A stretch of DNA of 64,000 nucleotides from NCBI RefSeq assembly GCF_037153985.1, contig NZ_JBBAYI010000016.1, positions 1 to 64,000 on the forward strand. The letters run 5' to 3'. This document shows, piece by piece, positions 27,842-37,068 of this stretch; position 1 is the stretch's first letter, and each line of letters opens with the position of its first letter. Both the position numbers and the translations under genes were made by a program. The stretch is from Emticicia sp037153985. Lineage in GTDB: Bacteria; Bacteroidota; Bacteroidia; Cytophagales; Spirosomataceae. Below the pieces are notes generated by a model. The model was not told where the DNA came from and did not search any database. It saw only the letters and a list, made by a program, of their open reading frames with translations.

Positions 27842-30073
27842 ATGATAAAGAAGTTCGCGACTATTTCGCTGGAGAAGACAAACATGAGCAGCAATTTAAA
27901 AGGGGCATTCGGAAGGTTTACACAAAAGATTTATCCTAAACAGTTACAGCCACAACAAATAATTGAGCAATTTTATTTATTATTGGAATATACAGAAGAA
28001 GCGTTCTGGGTAATAGATACAAATCTGAATATTCTTATTTTTAATAATAAATTTTATGAAAGGTATTTAACTTATTTCAATATCTCCTTAGAAATAGGCA
28101 GGTCTGTGCTGGATTTTATTGAGCCAGAAAATATCGGCCGGATAAAAGGTTTATATAGCAGAGTATTTAATGGAGAAACATTCGAGACTGAAACTCCACG
28201 CAAAGCCGAAAACGGCGAAATGCACACTTTCCTGAATCGATTTAAGCCCTATTATGACCCACAAGGTAACATAATTGGCGCATTCGTCTCGACAATAGAT
28301 ATTACGGATACCAAAAGGACACAGATATGTCTCCAAAAAATAGAAGATAAGTATCGTTCCGTAATAGAAAACTCACATCACGCTTTTCTTTACAGTAAAA
28401 CAGATGGTACAATTCTTAGTACCAATCATAGAGCAAGCGAAATATTCGGCTACAGCATTGAAGAATTTCGTCAGGTAAATCTCAAGCAAATCATTAATCC
28501 ACAGGGTGTTAACTATGAAAAAGTAGTCGAACAGATAAAACAAAATAATAAAATTGAAGGAGAATTACTGGGTATTCGTAAGAATGGAGAATCTTTCCCG
28601 TTTGAATTTACATCAACCATTTATGAAGATATTAACGGCGAAAAACGGGTATGTACTTTTCTGACAGATATTACTGAGCGAAAACTCATTGAAAAAGCCG
28701 TTGAAAAAAGTGAGAAACGTTTCAGAGCTTTAGTAGAAAATGCCGTTGATATTATTATCCTGACCAACAATGAAGGTAAAGTTTTGTATGTAAGCCCCGC
28801 TTACGAAAAAATCACAGGTTTTTCGTTACTGGAGGTAATAGGCAAAGATGGTAAATACCTATTGCCAATTGAGGGGGTAGAAATGGGAATACAGGTATTG
28901 CAGAAGTTATTACAAAACCCTGGAGTTGCTATCCCTCGTACTACACGCCTAATTACCAAAGAAAATAAGTTAATATGGGTTGAAGGCGTAGTTACTAACT
29001 TTTTGCATGATGAGAACGTTTGCGCCATAGTAGCCAATTTCAGAGATATTACCGACAAAAAAACAGCAGAAGAAAAACTTGAACAGTCGGAGCGAAATCT
29101 TAAAGCTATTTTTGAGAATACTGCCGAAGGCTTTGTTTTATTAGACACAGAGTTTAACGTAAAGGTATTTAACTCAAAAGCCAAAGAACTGGCTCTTTTT
29201 GATTCAGAAACAAAACTTGAGCTCAACAAAAGTATCTTTGAACTGGTACCAGAGCATATAAAAGAAGTCAAAAAAGATTATTTCACCAGAGTGCTAAGAG
29301 GCGAAAATATGCAGTTTGACCGCCTTTACCAGCACGAAAACCAAGAAGACGTATGGTTAACATATTCGCTTAGGCAAGTAACCGAAGACGGAGTTTGTAA
29401 AGGTATTTGTATAACTGTTAAAGATATAAGCGAACGGAAAAAAGCCGAGAAAGAACTAATCAATAAAGAGTACAGGTTCCGCTCATTGATAGAACACAGT
29501 CAGGACATGGTTACGTTAATAAACCTGAATGGCTATGTTGAATATATTAGCCCGTCGGTTGAAAGAATACTTGGTTATAAAACCGAAGAAGTAGCCACCA
29601 TACATATTACCGAGGTTATTCATCCTGACGACCTTGAGTTGTTCAGTGATAAATTCAAGATATTATTTGAACAAACCGATAGCCAGATTCACGCAACACT
29701 CCGGTGTATGAACAAAAACGGCAAATATGTGTGGGTAGAAGGCAATGCCTCAAATATGCTTGATATTGAAGGTGTAGAGGCCATTGTTATTAATTTCAGA
29801 GATATAACCGAAAGAAAAAACTTTGAAGACCAGCAAAAACTTCTGGCTTCTATTATCGACTACTCAGAAGATGCTATTTTGAGTACAGACCTGAACGGCG
29901 TTATTAGTAGCTGGAACCGCGGAGCCGAGAGTACCTATGGTTATAGCAGCCAAGAGATGCTTGGTAGCAATATTTTCAGAATTGTACCACCAATAAAACA
30001 GGCCGAAGAATTAGAAATTATAGAAAAAATAAAAGAAGGGTTACCATTGAAAACTACGAAACCCTGCGTGTAA
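27842..30073 (+). CDS. Multi-PAS histidine kinase, 5' part (frameshifted)
   Basis: This frame encodes 743 residues with about five complete PAS/PAC domains (roughly 45-155, 165-280, 290-410, 413-540 and 541-665) and the start of a sixth (from 666), each PAC ending in the typical DITERK or similar. The frame ends in an unnatural tail, LPLKTTKPCV, at the point where the sixth PAS should continue. The missing continuation is found in the next frame from 30040. There is no signal peptide or transmembrane segment, so sensing is cytosolic. The start could also be MSSNLKG at 27884. Alone it would be a sensor without a kinase. Confidence 0.8.
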   Translation: MIKKFATISLEKTNMSSNLKGAFGRFTQKIYPKQLQPQQIIEQFYLLLEYTEEAFWVIDTNLNILIFNNKFYERYLTYFNISLEIGRSVLDFIEPENIGRIKGLYSRVFNGETFETETPRKAENGEMHTFLNRFKPYYDPQGNIIGAFVSTIDITDTKRTQICLQKIEDKYRSVIENSHHAFLYSKTDGTILSTNHRASEIFGYSIEEFRQVNLKQIINPQGVNYEKVVEQIKQNNKIEGELLGIRKNGESFPFEFTSTIYEDINGEKRVCTFLTDITERKLIEKAVEKSEKRFRALVENAVDIIILTNNEGKVLYVSPAYEKITGFSLLEVIGKDGKYLLPIEGVEMGIQVLQKLLQNPGVAIPRTTRLITKENKLIWVEGVVTNFLHDENVCAIVANFRDITDKKTAEEKLEQSERNLKAIFENTAEGFVLLDTEFNVKVFNSKAKELALFDSETKLELNKSIFELVPEHIKEVKKDYFTRVLRGENMQFDRLYQHENQEDVWLTYSLRQVTEDGVCKGICITVKDISERKKAEKELINKEYRFRSLIEHSQDMVTLINLNGYVEYISPSVERILGYKTEEVATIHITEVIHPDDLELFSDKFKILFEQTDSQIHATLRCMNKNGKYVWVEGNASNMLDIEGVEAIVINFRDITERKNFEDQQKLLASIIDYSEDAILSTDLNGVISSWNRGAESTYGYSSQEMLGSNIFRIVPPIKQAEELEIIEKIKEGLPLKTTKPCV
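30038..30040 (+). other. Probable frameshift site in the PAS kinase gene
   Basis: The codons AAA GAA GGG lead into an out-of-frame tail, while reading from the last G gives VTIENYETLRVKKNGE, the normal continuation of a PAS/PAC domain. Restoring one G to the GGG run would make the gene continuous. There is no canonical X-XXY-YYZ slippery site, so programmed frameshifting is unlikely. Confidence 0.7.
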
Positions 30074-30129
30074 AGAAAAACGGCGAAATTATCTATGTTT
30101 CACTGACTACTTCGCCTATTAAAGATAAT

Positions 30130-31278
30130 ATGGGGAATATTATCGGGGCTTCTAAAATTGCCAGAGATATTACCGAAAAGAAACTCGGCGAAGATAAAAT
30201 CAGAAATAACGAGCGTCGTTTCAGGAGCTTGTTTCAGAATAGTGCCGACGGTATTGTTTTGTTAGACTATACTGGGTCTATTATAGAAGTGCCGGCTTCG
30301 GGCAAAAAAATAATCGGATATGAAGACCATGAACTGATTGGCAAAATAAAAAATGATTTAGTTAATCCTGACGACTTGCCCGCAATTACGGAGGTTTTTC
30401 TGGAAGTAGTAAGCACACCAGACATAATAAAAAACATTGAATATCGGTGTCTGATGCCTGATGGTACCTATAAGTGGCTGGAAGCAACCTGCCATAATCT
30501 GTTGCATGACCCACTCGTAAAAGCCATTGTATTAAATTTCAGAGATATTGCCGAAAGAAAAAATCAGGAGCTTGAAAGAGAAAAACTCATTGAAACACTC
30601 AATCAGAATAATACCGACCTGCGACATTTCTCTTACATTACATCTCATAACCTGAAAGCACCGCTTTCAAATCTGGTGGGTTTTGTTAAACTGCTCGACG
30701 ACTTCGAAATAGAAGACCCTATTCTGGAGAAAATAATGGAGGGTTTCAAGACCTCAACTATTATGCTGAATGAAACTGTAAGCGATTTAGTGAAAATACT
30801 CGTAATCCGTGATAATAATATGATTGCCCTGAAAGAAACAAATTTTAACAAAATATTTAATCAGGTATTTGCTCAACTCGACAACCTGATAAAAGAAGTG
30901 CAACCTAGTATTGATATGAATTTCAGGTATGCGCCGTATCTGGTATCAAACGAAACATACCTCGAAAGCATATTCATGAATTTAGTAACTAATGCTATCA
31001 AGTACAGGTCTTATGACCGCCCCTTACTGATTGATATCAGGTCTTATACAGAAGGAGACATGATTTGTCTGGAGTTTGAAGACAACGGTATCGGTATAGA
31101 TTTAGAACGCCACAAAGACAAGCTATTCAGGCTTTACCAGCGATTCCACGACAGACCCAATAGCAAAGGTATGGGCTTGTATTTAATAAAAACCCAGATG
31201 GAAAGCCTCGGTGGCAGTATCAGTGTTGAAAGCAAAGTTAACGTCGGTACCAAATTTATTTTAAAGTTTAAACAATGA
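30130..31278 (+). CDS. Multi-PAS histidine kinase, 3' part with kinase core (frameshifted)
   Basis: From the ATG at 30130 this frame encodes 382 residues; the coding homology reaches back to 30040 as the end of the sixth PAS. A seventh PAS domain (about residues 30-150) precedes a HisKA H-box SHNLKAPLSNL, an N-box NLVTNAIKY, and G-boxes DNGIGID and GMGLYLIKTQ. With one G restored, the whole kinase would be 1145 residues with seven PAS domains. Its stop overlaps the response regulator start by four bases (ATGA), so the two are translationally coupled. Whether this part is translated alone is unknown. Confidence 0.82.
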   Translation: MGNIIGASKIARDITEKKLGEDKIRNNERRFRSLFQNSADGIVLLDYTGSIIEVPASGKKIIGYEDHELIGKIKNDLVNPDDLPAITEVFLEVVSTPDIIKNIEYRCLMPDGTYKWLEATCHNLLHDPLVKAIVLNFRDIAERKNQELEREKLIETLNQNNTDLRHFSYITSHNLKAPLSNLVGFVKLLDDFEIEDPILEKIMEGFKTSTIMLNETVSDLVKILVIRDNNMIALKETNFNKIFNQVFAQLDNLIKEVQPSIDMNFRYAPYLVSNETYLESIFMNLVTNAIKYRSYDRPLLIDIRSYTEGDMICLEFEDNGIGIDLERHKDKLFRLYQRFHDRPNSKGMGLYLIKTQMESLGGSISVESKVNVGTKFILKFKQ

Positions 31279-31664
31279 TTACGAAACTGCTTTGTATTGA
31301 CGACGATGAAACCACCTTGCTCTTGATTAGAATGGTTGTTGAAAAAGCTCGTTTTGCTAAAGAAATAAAAACCTGTAAGAGTGCTCAGGAAGCATTAGGT
31401 TACTATCAGAATATCTTGGCAGAACAATCTACGGAGGCGCCTCAGTTGATTTTTCTTGACCTGAATATGCCCGTTATGAGCGGCTGGGATTTCCTGGATG
31501 AATTTATTAGCACTTATTACCCTAAGTTTAATCAAACCCAAATTGTAATTTTATCTTCTTCTACAAATATCGAAGATAGAAACAAAGCCCGCCAATATCC
31601 TGCCATTATCGGCTACATACCTAAACCAATCACTGCCGACCTGCTTAAGAAACTGGTTAAATAA
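31275..31664 (+). CDS. Single-domain response regulator (CheY-like)
   Basis: A 129-residue receiver domain without an output domain. The acidic pair is Asp9-Asp10 (CIDDDE), the phosphoacceptor is Asp62 in IFLDLNMP, and the conserved Lys is in YIPKPI near residue 117. It overlaps the kinase stop by 4 bp and is almost certainly its partner. As a stand-alone receiver it probably passes phosphate to another protein or acts by protein binding. The spacing and length fit the RcpA-like regulators paired with large PAS or phytochrome kinases. Confidence 0.9.
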   Translation: MITKLLCIDDDETTLLLIRMVVEKARFAKEIKTCKSAQEALGYYQNILAEQSTEAPQLIFLDLNMPVMSGWDFLDEFISTYYPKFNQTQIVILSSSTNIEDRNKARQYPAIIGYIPKPITADLLKKLVK

Positions 31665-31817
31665 ACATAAGCAATCGTTTACCTGCATAATATCAGGGCC
31701 TGTTACCAAGAGGCATTGTAAAGTAACAGAAATATCGTAGATTTATTAAAACAAGCACTTAATAGCTTATTTCTTAGCTTTTATAGTGGCCTCAATAGAC
31801 TAATTCTTTAGATATTT

Positions 31818-33434
31818 ATGAAATTCTTTACTCAACTAAAAGCTTACTTCAATACTCAATGTTTATGTTTAATCGTAGCGGCGGGTTTCATCAATACATT
31901 TGCCATTGCTCAGCAATACGATTTGATTATCAAGAACGGGCGAATCGTTGATGGTTCGGGTAATCCGTGGTATGTGTCAGATGTGGCCATTAAAGATGGT
32001 AAAGTAGCAGCAATAGGCTTTTTTCAGACAAATGCCGCCACACAAATCATTGATGCGAAAAATCAGATAGTATGCCCTGGTTTTATAGATGTTCATACCC
32101 ACGTAGAAGAAGGTATTCGGGCAGTACCAACGGCTGACAACTTTATTCATGATGGCGTAACAAGCGTAATTACAGGCAATTGTGGGTCGTCGGAGGTTAA
32201 TCTGGATAAGTTTTTTGAAGAACTTAAACAGAAGCAGATAAGCGTTAACTTAGGTTCATTAATTGGGCATAACTCTGTCAGAAGGCAGGTCATGATGAAC
32301 GTATTCCGTGACCCCACGCCCAAAGAACAACAACAAATGGAGCAACTGGTTGAGCAGGCCATGAAAGACGGTGCCGTAGGGTTAGCCACAGGCTTGATTT
32401 ACATACCGGGTACCTACGCCAAAACACCCGAAGTAGTAGCTTTAGCCAAAGTAGCAGCAAAATCAGGCGGTATTTATGCTTCGCACATCCGCGACGAAGG
32501 GGTAGGGGTAAAGAACGCTATTAACGAAGCCATTAATATCGGCCGGGAGGCTGGAATTCCGGTAGAAATTTCGCACTTTAAGATTTCGAGCAAGCCACTT
32601 TGGGGGCAAAGTAATGTAACTATCAGTCTGGTCGAAAACGCCAGACGCGAAGGCATAGATGTAAATGTTGACCAATACCCATATACCGCCAGCAGTACAA
32701 ATATGGGAACTATGCTACCCTCATGGGCTTTAGCTGACGGAGATTCGATGGTGCATGTGCGGCTTACTAACCCTGAAACACGCAAAAAAATACGGGACGA
32801 AATGATAAAAAGTGTAAAAGCTGATAAAAGAAAAAACTATGACTATGCTTTTGTGGCACGTTATAGAGCCGACTCGACCATGAATGGAAAAAACGTAAGT
32901 GAAATAAACCAGTTATTAGGCAGAAAAGATAATCTGGCTACCGAGGCAGATTTAATTATGGACATGGTTGATAAAGGCGGCGCACAAATGGTTTTTCATA
33001 AAATGAGTGAAGACGATGTAGCAAAAATACTTAGGTATCCTAACACCATGATTGCCTCAGATGCAGGTGTAATTCAGTTTAACAGAAATATGCCACACCC
33101 GCGTGGCTATGGCTCTAATGCCCGTGTATTGGGCAAGTATGTTCGCGAGAAACAGGTGCTTACTTTAGAAGATGCCGTACGCCGCATGACCTCTTTACCT
33201 GCACAGAGGTTCAGAATTGATGACAGAGGCTTAATAAAATCAGGGTTTGCTGCCGATATAGTTATTTTTGACGAAAATAAAATAAATGACAAGGCTACTT
33301 ACGAAAAACCACATGCCTATTCGGAAGGAATTGATTATGTGCTGGTTAACGGAGTAGTTGTGTTGGAAAACGGAAAACACACCGGAAAAAAAGCAGGCCA
33401 AATAATTTACGGAAAAGGCAAAGTTATTAATTAA
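31818..33434 (+). CDS. Exported N-acyl-D-amino-acid deacylase (D-aminoacylase family)
   Basis: A 538-residue amidohydrolase with a signal peptide ending near FAIAQ. The metal motif HxH is at His93 and His95 (DVHTHVEEG), the family Cys appears in TGNCGSS, and SHIRDEG and HFKISS carry further metal ligands. The C-terminal RGLIKSGFAADIVIFD is standard for the family. It should hydrolyse N-acylated D-amino acids, or D-amino-acid-containing peptides, in the periplasm. The 3' end overlaps the convergent YqgE gene by 8 bp. Confidence 0.88.
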   Translation: MKFFTQLKAYFNTQCLCLIVAAGFINTFAIAQQYDLIIKNGRIVDGSGNPWYVSDVAIKDGKVAAIGFFQTNAATQIIDAKNQIVCPGFIDVHTHVEEGIRAVPTADNFIHDGVTSVITGNCGSSEVNLDKFFEELKQKQISVNLGSLIGHNSVRRQVMMNVFRDPTPKEQQQMEQLVEQAMKDGAVGLATGLIYIPGTYAKTPEVVALAKVAAKSGGIYASHIRDEGVGVKNAINEAINIGREAGIPVEISHFKISSKPLWGQSNVTISLVENARREGIDVNVDQYPYTASSTNMGTMLPSWALADGDSMVHVRLTNPETRKKIRDEMIKSVKADKRKNYDYAFVARYRADSTMNGKNVSEINQLLGRKDNLATEADLIMDMVDKGGAQMVFHKMSEDDVAKILRYPNTMIASDAGVIQFNRNMPHPRGYGSNARVLGKYVREKQVLTLEDAVRRMTSLPAQRFRIDDRGLIKSGFAADIVIFDENKINDKATYEKPHAYSEGIDYVLVNGVVVLENGKHTGKKAGQIIYGKGKVIN

Positions 33435-33972
33435 GCCGTGGGTCTATCGGGTAGTTAGATAAGATTTTGTATTCGCCACCCATACGTTTAAGAACAGCAC
33501 GCCAGAACTGGTCGGTAGGGGTATCAAAAATAAAAGAAGCATCAGTTTCTGAAATTATCCATGAATTGCGGTTTATTTCATTGGCTAATTGCCCTGCCGA
33601 CCAACCCGAATAACCTACAAACAGGCGTATGTCTTTTTCGGTTATTTTGCCGATATTTATCAGGGTTTTAATACTGTCAAAATCGCCCGACCAATAAATG
33701 CCATTGCCTATATCAACAGCTCCGTCTATCTCATGGCCTAGTCTATGAATAAAATGGAGGGTGTTTTGTTCAACAGGGCCTCCTATATGTAAAGGCAAGT
33801 CGCTGTATACATTATCAATTACATCGTCTAAGTTCAGGTTAGTCCGTTGGTTTAAAACCAGCCCGAACGACCCCTGATTATTATGTTCGCATAGTAATAC
33901 TACGCTACGTTCAAAGTTCGGGTCGCCTAAAAATGGTTCAGCAATCAATAATTTCCCTTTTCCCGCTGTCAT
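33427..33972 (-). CDS. YqgE/AlgH family protein
   Basis: A 181-residue cytosolic protein from the start MTAGKGKLLIAEPFL. The open frame runs 34 codons further upstream, but that part is basic and not family-like. The signature LIAEPFLGDPNFERSVVLLCEH and GSFGLVLNQR is typical of YqgE, whose biochemical role is not settled (it is conserved beside the Holliday junction resolvase YqgF in many genomes, which is not the case here). Length matches the family. It converges with the deacylase gene with an 8-bp overlap. Confidence 0.85.
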   Translation of the reverse strand: MTAGKGKLLIAEPFLGDPNFERSVVLLCEHNNQGSFGLVLNQRTNLNLDDVIDNVYSDLPLHIGGPVEQNTLHFIHRLGHEIDGAVDIGNGIYWSGDFDSIKTLINIGKITEKDIRLFVGYSGWSAGQLANEINRNSWIISETDASFIFDTPTDQFWRAVLKRMGGEYKILSNYPIDPRLN

Positions 33973-34175
33973 AGTACACAATTGTTTAAAAAATGAACGC
34001 CTGATTTTTATTTTCTTCTGCTCAATACCTGCCTTTGGCTTCTCTGAAAGCCTCATAAAAATAGAAGATTTCAAAATAACGAAAAAACAATTTCTTAAAA
34101 AACTTCTGTTGGAAGTTTAAAAACTTTCTGTTATATTGCCTTGCAAATACATAAACCGCTAATCTTAAATGTTGT

Positions 34176-34679
34176 ATGGGCAGGAAAGTTTTAGTTTTGA
34201 ATGCCGATTATAGTGCATTGAGTATTTGTACAGTTCCTAAGGCTTTTACTTTAGTATTCCTTAATAAAGCAGAATTGGTGTCTGACTCCCAGAAAGGTTA
34301 TCTTCGCACCGTTGATACCACTTATCCTCTCCCCTCAGTAATTCGCCTCCATCGTTATGTAGCTTTGCCCTATAAAGGCGTTATGCTCAGTAGGCAGAAT
34401 GTATTTAGGCGGGACGGCAATAAATGTGTATACTGCGGAAGCCACGAAGACCTCACCCTCGACCACGTAACTCCGAAATCAAAGGGTGGCAAAACAAACT
34501 GGGATAATCTCGTTACTGCTTGTCGCCGCTGCAACTCCCGAAAAGGCGACCTCTCCCCCGAAGAAGCAAAGCTCTCTCTCTCTCGAAAACCTTACAAACC
34601 TTCCTTTATTATGTTCCTTCGCGATTTCGCAGGCTCCATTGAAGAGAACTGGGTGCCGTTTCTGGGCATAAAAGAATAA
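34176..34679 (+). CDS. HNH endonuclease domain protein
   Basis: A 167-residue protein with a C-terminal HNH nuclease fold: zinc-binding pairs Cys84-Cys87 (CVYC) and Cys116-Cys119 (CRRC) frame DH at 96-97 and Asn111. The N-terminal 75 residues match the short all-beta region usual for this family, which is widespread as a stand-alone chromosomal protein in Bacteroidota and is not a homing endonuclease or toxin by context. The cellular role is not established. A promoter-like TTATATTGC is present about 45 bp upstream. Confidence 0.85.
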   Translation: MGRKVLVLNADYSALSICTVPKAFTLVFLNKAELVSDSQKGYLRTVDTTYPLPSVIRLHRYVALPYKGVMLSRQNVFRRDGNKCVYCGSHEDLTLDHVTPKSKGGKTNWDNLVTACRRCNSRKGDLSPEEAKLSLSRKPYKPSFIMFLRDFAGSIEENWVPFLGIKE

Positions 34680-34773
34680 ATCATTCAGGAAGAGAGGTAG
34701 CAAGCACGCATAAGTACGGAATTTATTCTTTAAAACTTATGTTTGATAGTCTATAAAACAAGTAGATTATTGT

Positions 34774-34781
34774 TAAGTTTG
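34774..34781 (+). promoter_or_regulatory. Putative -7 promoter element of the yeeE-like operon
   Basis: TAAGTTTG exactly matches TAnnTTTG, about 21 bp before the ATG at 34803. No clear -33 box is present at the usual distance. Confidence 0.35.
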
Positions 34782-34802
34782 TAAAATAAATAACCAAATT
34801 AT

Positions 34803-35357
34803 ATGCTCGATTTGCTTAAACAACCCTGGCACTGGTCAGTAGCTGGTGTTATTATTGGTCTTTTTGTCCCCTTATTATTAATAACAGGTAACAAAGCACT
34901 TGGTATTTCTTCTTCTATGCGGCATATATGCGCCGCTATTTTACCTGCAAAAATTCCTTATTTTAAATATAACTGGAAAAAACAGAGCTGGAATCTGATT
35001 TTTGTGTCTGGAGTTCTGATAGGAGGTTGGATAGCTTCACATTTATTAGCTAACCCCGAACCTATCAAAATTGCCGATACTACTAAAACTTACCTTCAAA
35101 CGCTAGGCATTCAGGAGTTTGGCGCATTAGTGCCTACCGATTTATTTAGCTGGGAAGGGCTTTTCACGCTCAGGGGATTTATTTTTATAGTAGTTGGTGG
35201 TTTTCTGGTTGGTTTTGGTACCCGTTATGCAGGAGGCTGTACGTCGGGGCATTCTATTATGGGTTTGTCAAACCTTCAGTTACCGTCGCTTATTGCCACC
35301 ATTTGCTTTATGGTAGGCGGTTTTATTGTTACTTGGTTAGTAATTCCTTATTTATAA
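34803..35357 (+). CDS. YeeE/YedE family transporter subunit, first half
   Basis: A 184-residue membrane protein with about five hydrophobic helices. The conserved motif GTRYAGGCTSGHSIMGLS (about 140-157) is the YeeE/YedE substrate region with its functional Cys. In Bacteroidota the protein is split into two genes, and the second half follows 10 bp later. The family imports thiosulfate or related sulfur species for assimilation or detoxification. The partner pair is an obvious operon; no rhodanese or sulfurtransferase gene is adjacent. Confidence 0.88.
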   Translation: MLDLLKQPWHWSVAGVIIGLFVPLLLITGNKALGISSSMRHICAAILPAKIPYFKYNWKKQSWNLIFVSGVLIGGWIASHLLANPEPIKIADTTKTYLQTLGIQEFGALVPTDLFSWEGLFTLRGFIFIVVGGFLVGFGTRYAGGCTSGHSIMGLSNLQLPSLIATICFMVGGFIVTWLVIPYL

Positions 35358-35367
35358 TTTTAATGCC

Positions 35368-35859
35368 ATGAAAGAAGTAAAAGACATAGATACACTTGAT
35401 TTTGAGACACGGAATCAGCCCGAAGAAAAAGCAGAAAAACAAACCTTAGCCAGCCAGCTTAAATACCTGTTACTGGGTATAGGATTTGGTATTGTGCTAG
35501 TAAAAGCCGAGGTAATATCATGGTTCCGTATTCAGGAGATGTTCCGGCTTGAGTCATTCCACATGTATGGTGTTATTGGCACAGCCGTAGTTGTGGGTAT
35601 TATTTCGGTACAAATTATTAAACGATTTAATATGAAGAGCTTAAGTGGTGAGCCTATTAAACTGGAAGCCAAGCCGTTCAGTAAAGGTCAGATTTATGGC
35701 GGATTGCTATTTGGCTTTGGTTGGGCATTAACAGGGGCTTGTCCGGGGCCAATTTATGCACAGATAGGGACGGGTGTTAGCGTTTTTATTATAACCCTGT
35801 TGAGTGCAGTTGCAGGCACATGGTTCTATGGATTAATCAGAGAAAAACTTCCTCATTAA
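35368..35859 (+). CDS. YeeE/YedE family transporter subunit, second half
   Basis: A 163-residue membrane protein. After a hydrophilic N-terminus of about 30 residues it has hydrophobic helices and the second-half motif GWALTGACPGPIYAQIG with its conserved Cys. It complements the preceding 184-residue protein, and together they correspond to the single long YeeE chain of Proteobacteria. Ten base pairs separate the two genes, consistent with equal expression. The sulfur species transported is inferred from the family only. Confidence 0.88.
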   Translation: MKEVKDIDTLDFETRNQPEEKAEKQTLASQLKYLLLGIGFGIVLVKAEVISWFRIQEMFRLESFHMYGVIGTAVVVGIISVQIIKRFNMKSLSGEPIKLEAKPFSKGQIYGGLLFGFGWALTGACPGPIYAQIGTGVSVFIITLLSAVAGTWFYGLIREKLPH

Positions 35860-35970
35860 AAGAAAATATAATTTAAAGTCAAAAAAATATAATAAAAAGC
35901 GAATATATCGGTAGTAATGTATTGAAATGCTTCTTTAATTTGCCTATTCATTATTCAATCCGAAATACTC

Positions 35971-36996
35971 ATGAAAAAATTATTTTTGTTGCTAATGTTG
36001 AGTCCAGCGATTGTTTTCGCACAGACCAAAGAAGTGAAGCTGGTCAGAGACGACGCCAATAAAAAAGTAAATGTTCTGGTAGATGGTAAACCTTTTACGG
36101 CTTATTTTTATCCGGGCCCAGATGTGCTTAAAAAACCAGTTTTGTATCCGGTTCAAACCTCTAAAGGAACCCTTATTACGCGTGGTTGGCCGCTTGACCC
36201 TCGTGCAGGCGAAAGAGTTGACCACCCGCACCACGTAGGTATCTGGCTTAATTATGAAGATGTAAACGGCCATGATTTCTGGAATAACTCTAATACACCA
36301 CCTAATCCTAAAGGTACGTATGGCACTATTGTGCATACGGGTATCAAGTCAGTGAAATCGGGTAAAAATAAAGGTACGCTGGTGGTAACAGCTAACTGGC
36401 TGGACAAAGACGGCAAAGTAATGCTAACCGAAGAAACTACTTATACTTTTCAGGGTACTGCCAATCAACGCATTATTGACAGAGCCACAACTTTAACTGC
36501 TGCCGACAAAGAAGTAGTATTTAAAGATGTAAAAGATGGTATGTTTGCTATTCGTTTAGCACGTCAGTTGGAGCATCCGTCAAACAAAGCTGAAGTTTTT
36601 ACCGATGCCAGCGGCGTAGCTACTAAAGTTCCTGTGCTTGATAACACGGGTATTACGGGAAGCTACCGTAACAAAGAAGGAGTTGAAGGGGAAGATACTT
36701 GGGCTAAACGTTCGGAGTGGATAAACCTGAGAGGGCAAATTGGCGACGAAAAAATATCAGTAGCTATCATAGACCACCCTAAAAACGTAGGGTATCCTGC
36801 TTACTGGCACTCACGTGGTTATGGTCTTTTCTCGGTGAATCCGCTTGGGCAAAAAGTTTTTTCAAATGGCAAAGAAACCCTGAATTTTACATTGGCACCT
36901 AAGCAATCAACTACTTTCCGTTATCGTGTAGTAGTAACGTCAGGAGAAGTTTCTGACGCAGAAATGAATAAATTAACGGCTGATTTCAGTAAATAA
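35971..36996 (+). CDS. Exported DUF6807 (PmoA-like) protein
   Basis: A 341-residue secreted protein (signal peptide MKKLFLLLMLSPAIVFAQ). The mature part is the all-beta DUF6807 fold, also annotated as PmoA family; this label does not mean methane monooxygenase activity. The signature HPHHVGIWLNYEDVNGHDFWN (about 88-108) and AIIDHPKNVGYPAYWHSRGYG are conserved in the family, which commonly lies in glycan-degradation regions of Bacteroidota and may act as a carbohydrate-active lyase or binding protein. The true function is unknown. Ends in a bidirectional terminator. Confidence 0.8.
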   Translation: MKKLFLLLMLSPAIVFAQTKEVKLVRDDANKKVNVLVDGKPFTAYFYPGPDVLKKPVLYPVQTSKGTLITRGWPLDPRAGERVDHPHHVGIWLNYEDVNGHDFWNNSNTPPNPKGTYGTIVHTGIKSVKSGKNKGTLVVTANWLDKDGKVMLTEETTYTFQGTANQRIIDRATTLTAADKEVVFKDVKDGMFAIRLARQLEHPSNKAEVFTDASGVATKVPVLDNTGITGSYRNKEGVEGEDTWAKRSEWINLRGQIGDEKISVAIIDHPKNVGYPAYWHSRGYGLFSVNPLGQKVFSNGKETLNFTLAPKQSTTFRYRVVVTSGEVSDAEMNKLTADFSK

Positions 36997-37013
36997 ATTG
37001 TAATTAATAGCAT

Positions 37014-37051
37014 AAAAAAAATCATTGCGCCAACGGGCAATGATTTTTTTT
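37014..37051. terminator. Bidirectional intrinsic terminator
   Basis: ATCATTGC and GCAATGAT pair around an 8-nt loop and are extended by seven A on the left and seven T on the right. It separates the DUF6807 gene and the convergent epimerase gene and can stop both. Confidence 0.8.
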
Positions 37052-37068
37052 ATGGTTTGTGCCAGAAC

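Noticed and set aside
30031..30050. Programmed -1 frameshift in the PAS kinase
   Set aside because: The sequence around AAAAGAAGGG is not a canonical slippery heptamer and no strong downstream pseudoknot is visible. A simple lost base explains it better.
34176..34679. HNH protein as part of a restriction or toxin system
   Set aside because: No methyltransferase, immunity gene or secretion partner is adjacent. This family is a common stand-alone chromosomal gene in Bacteroidota.
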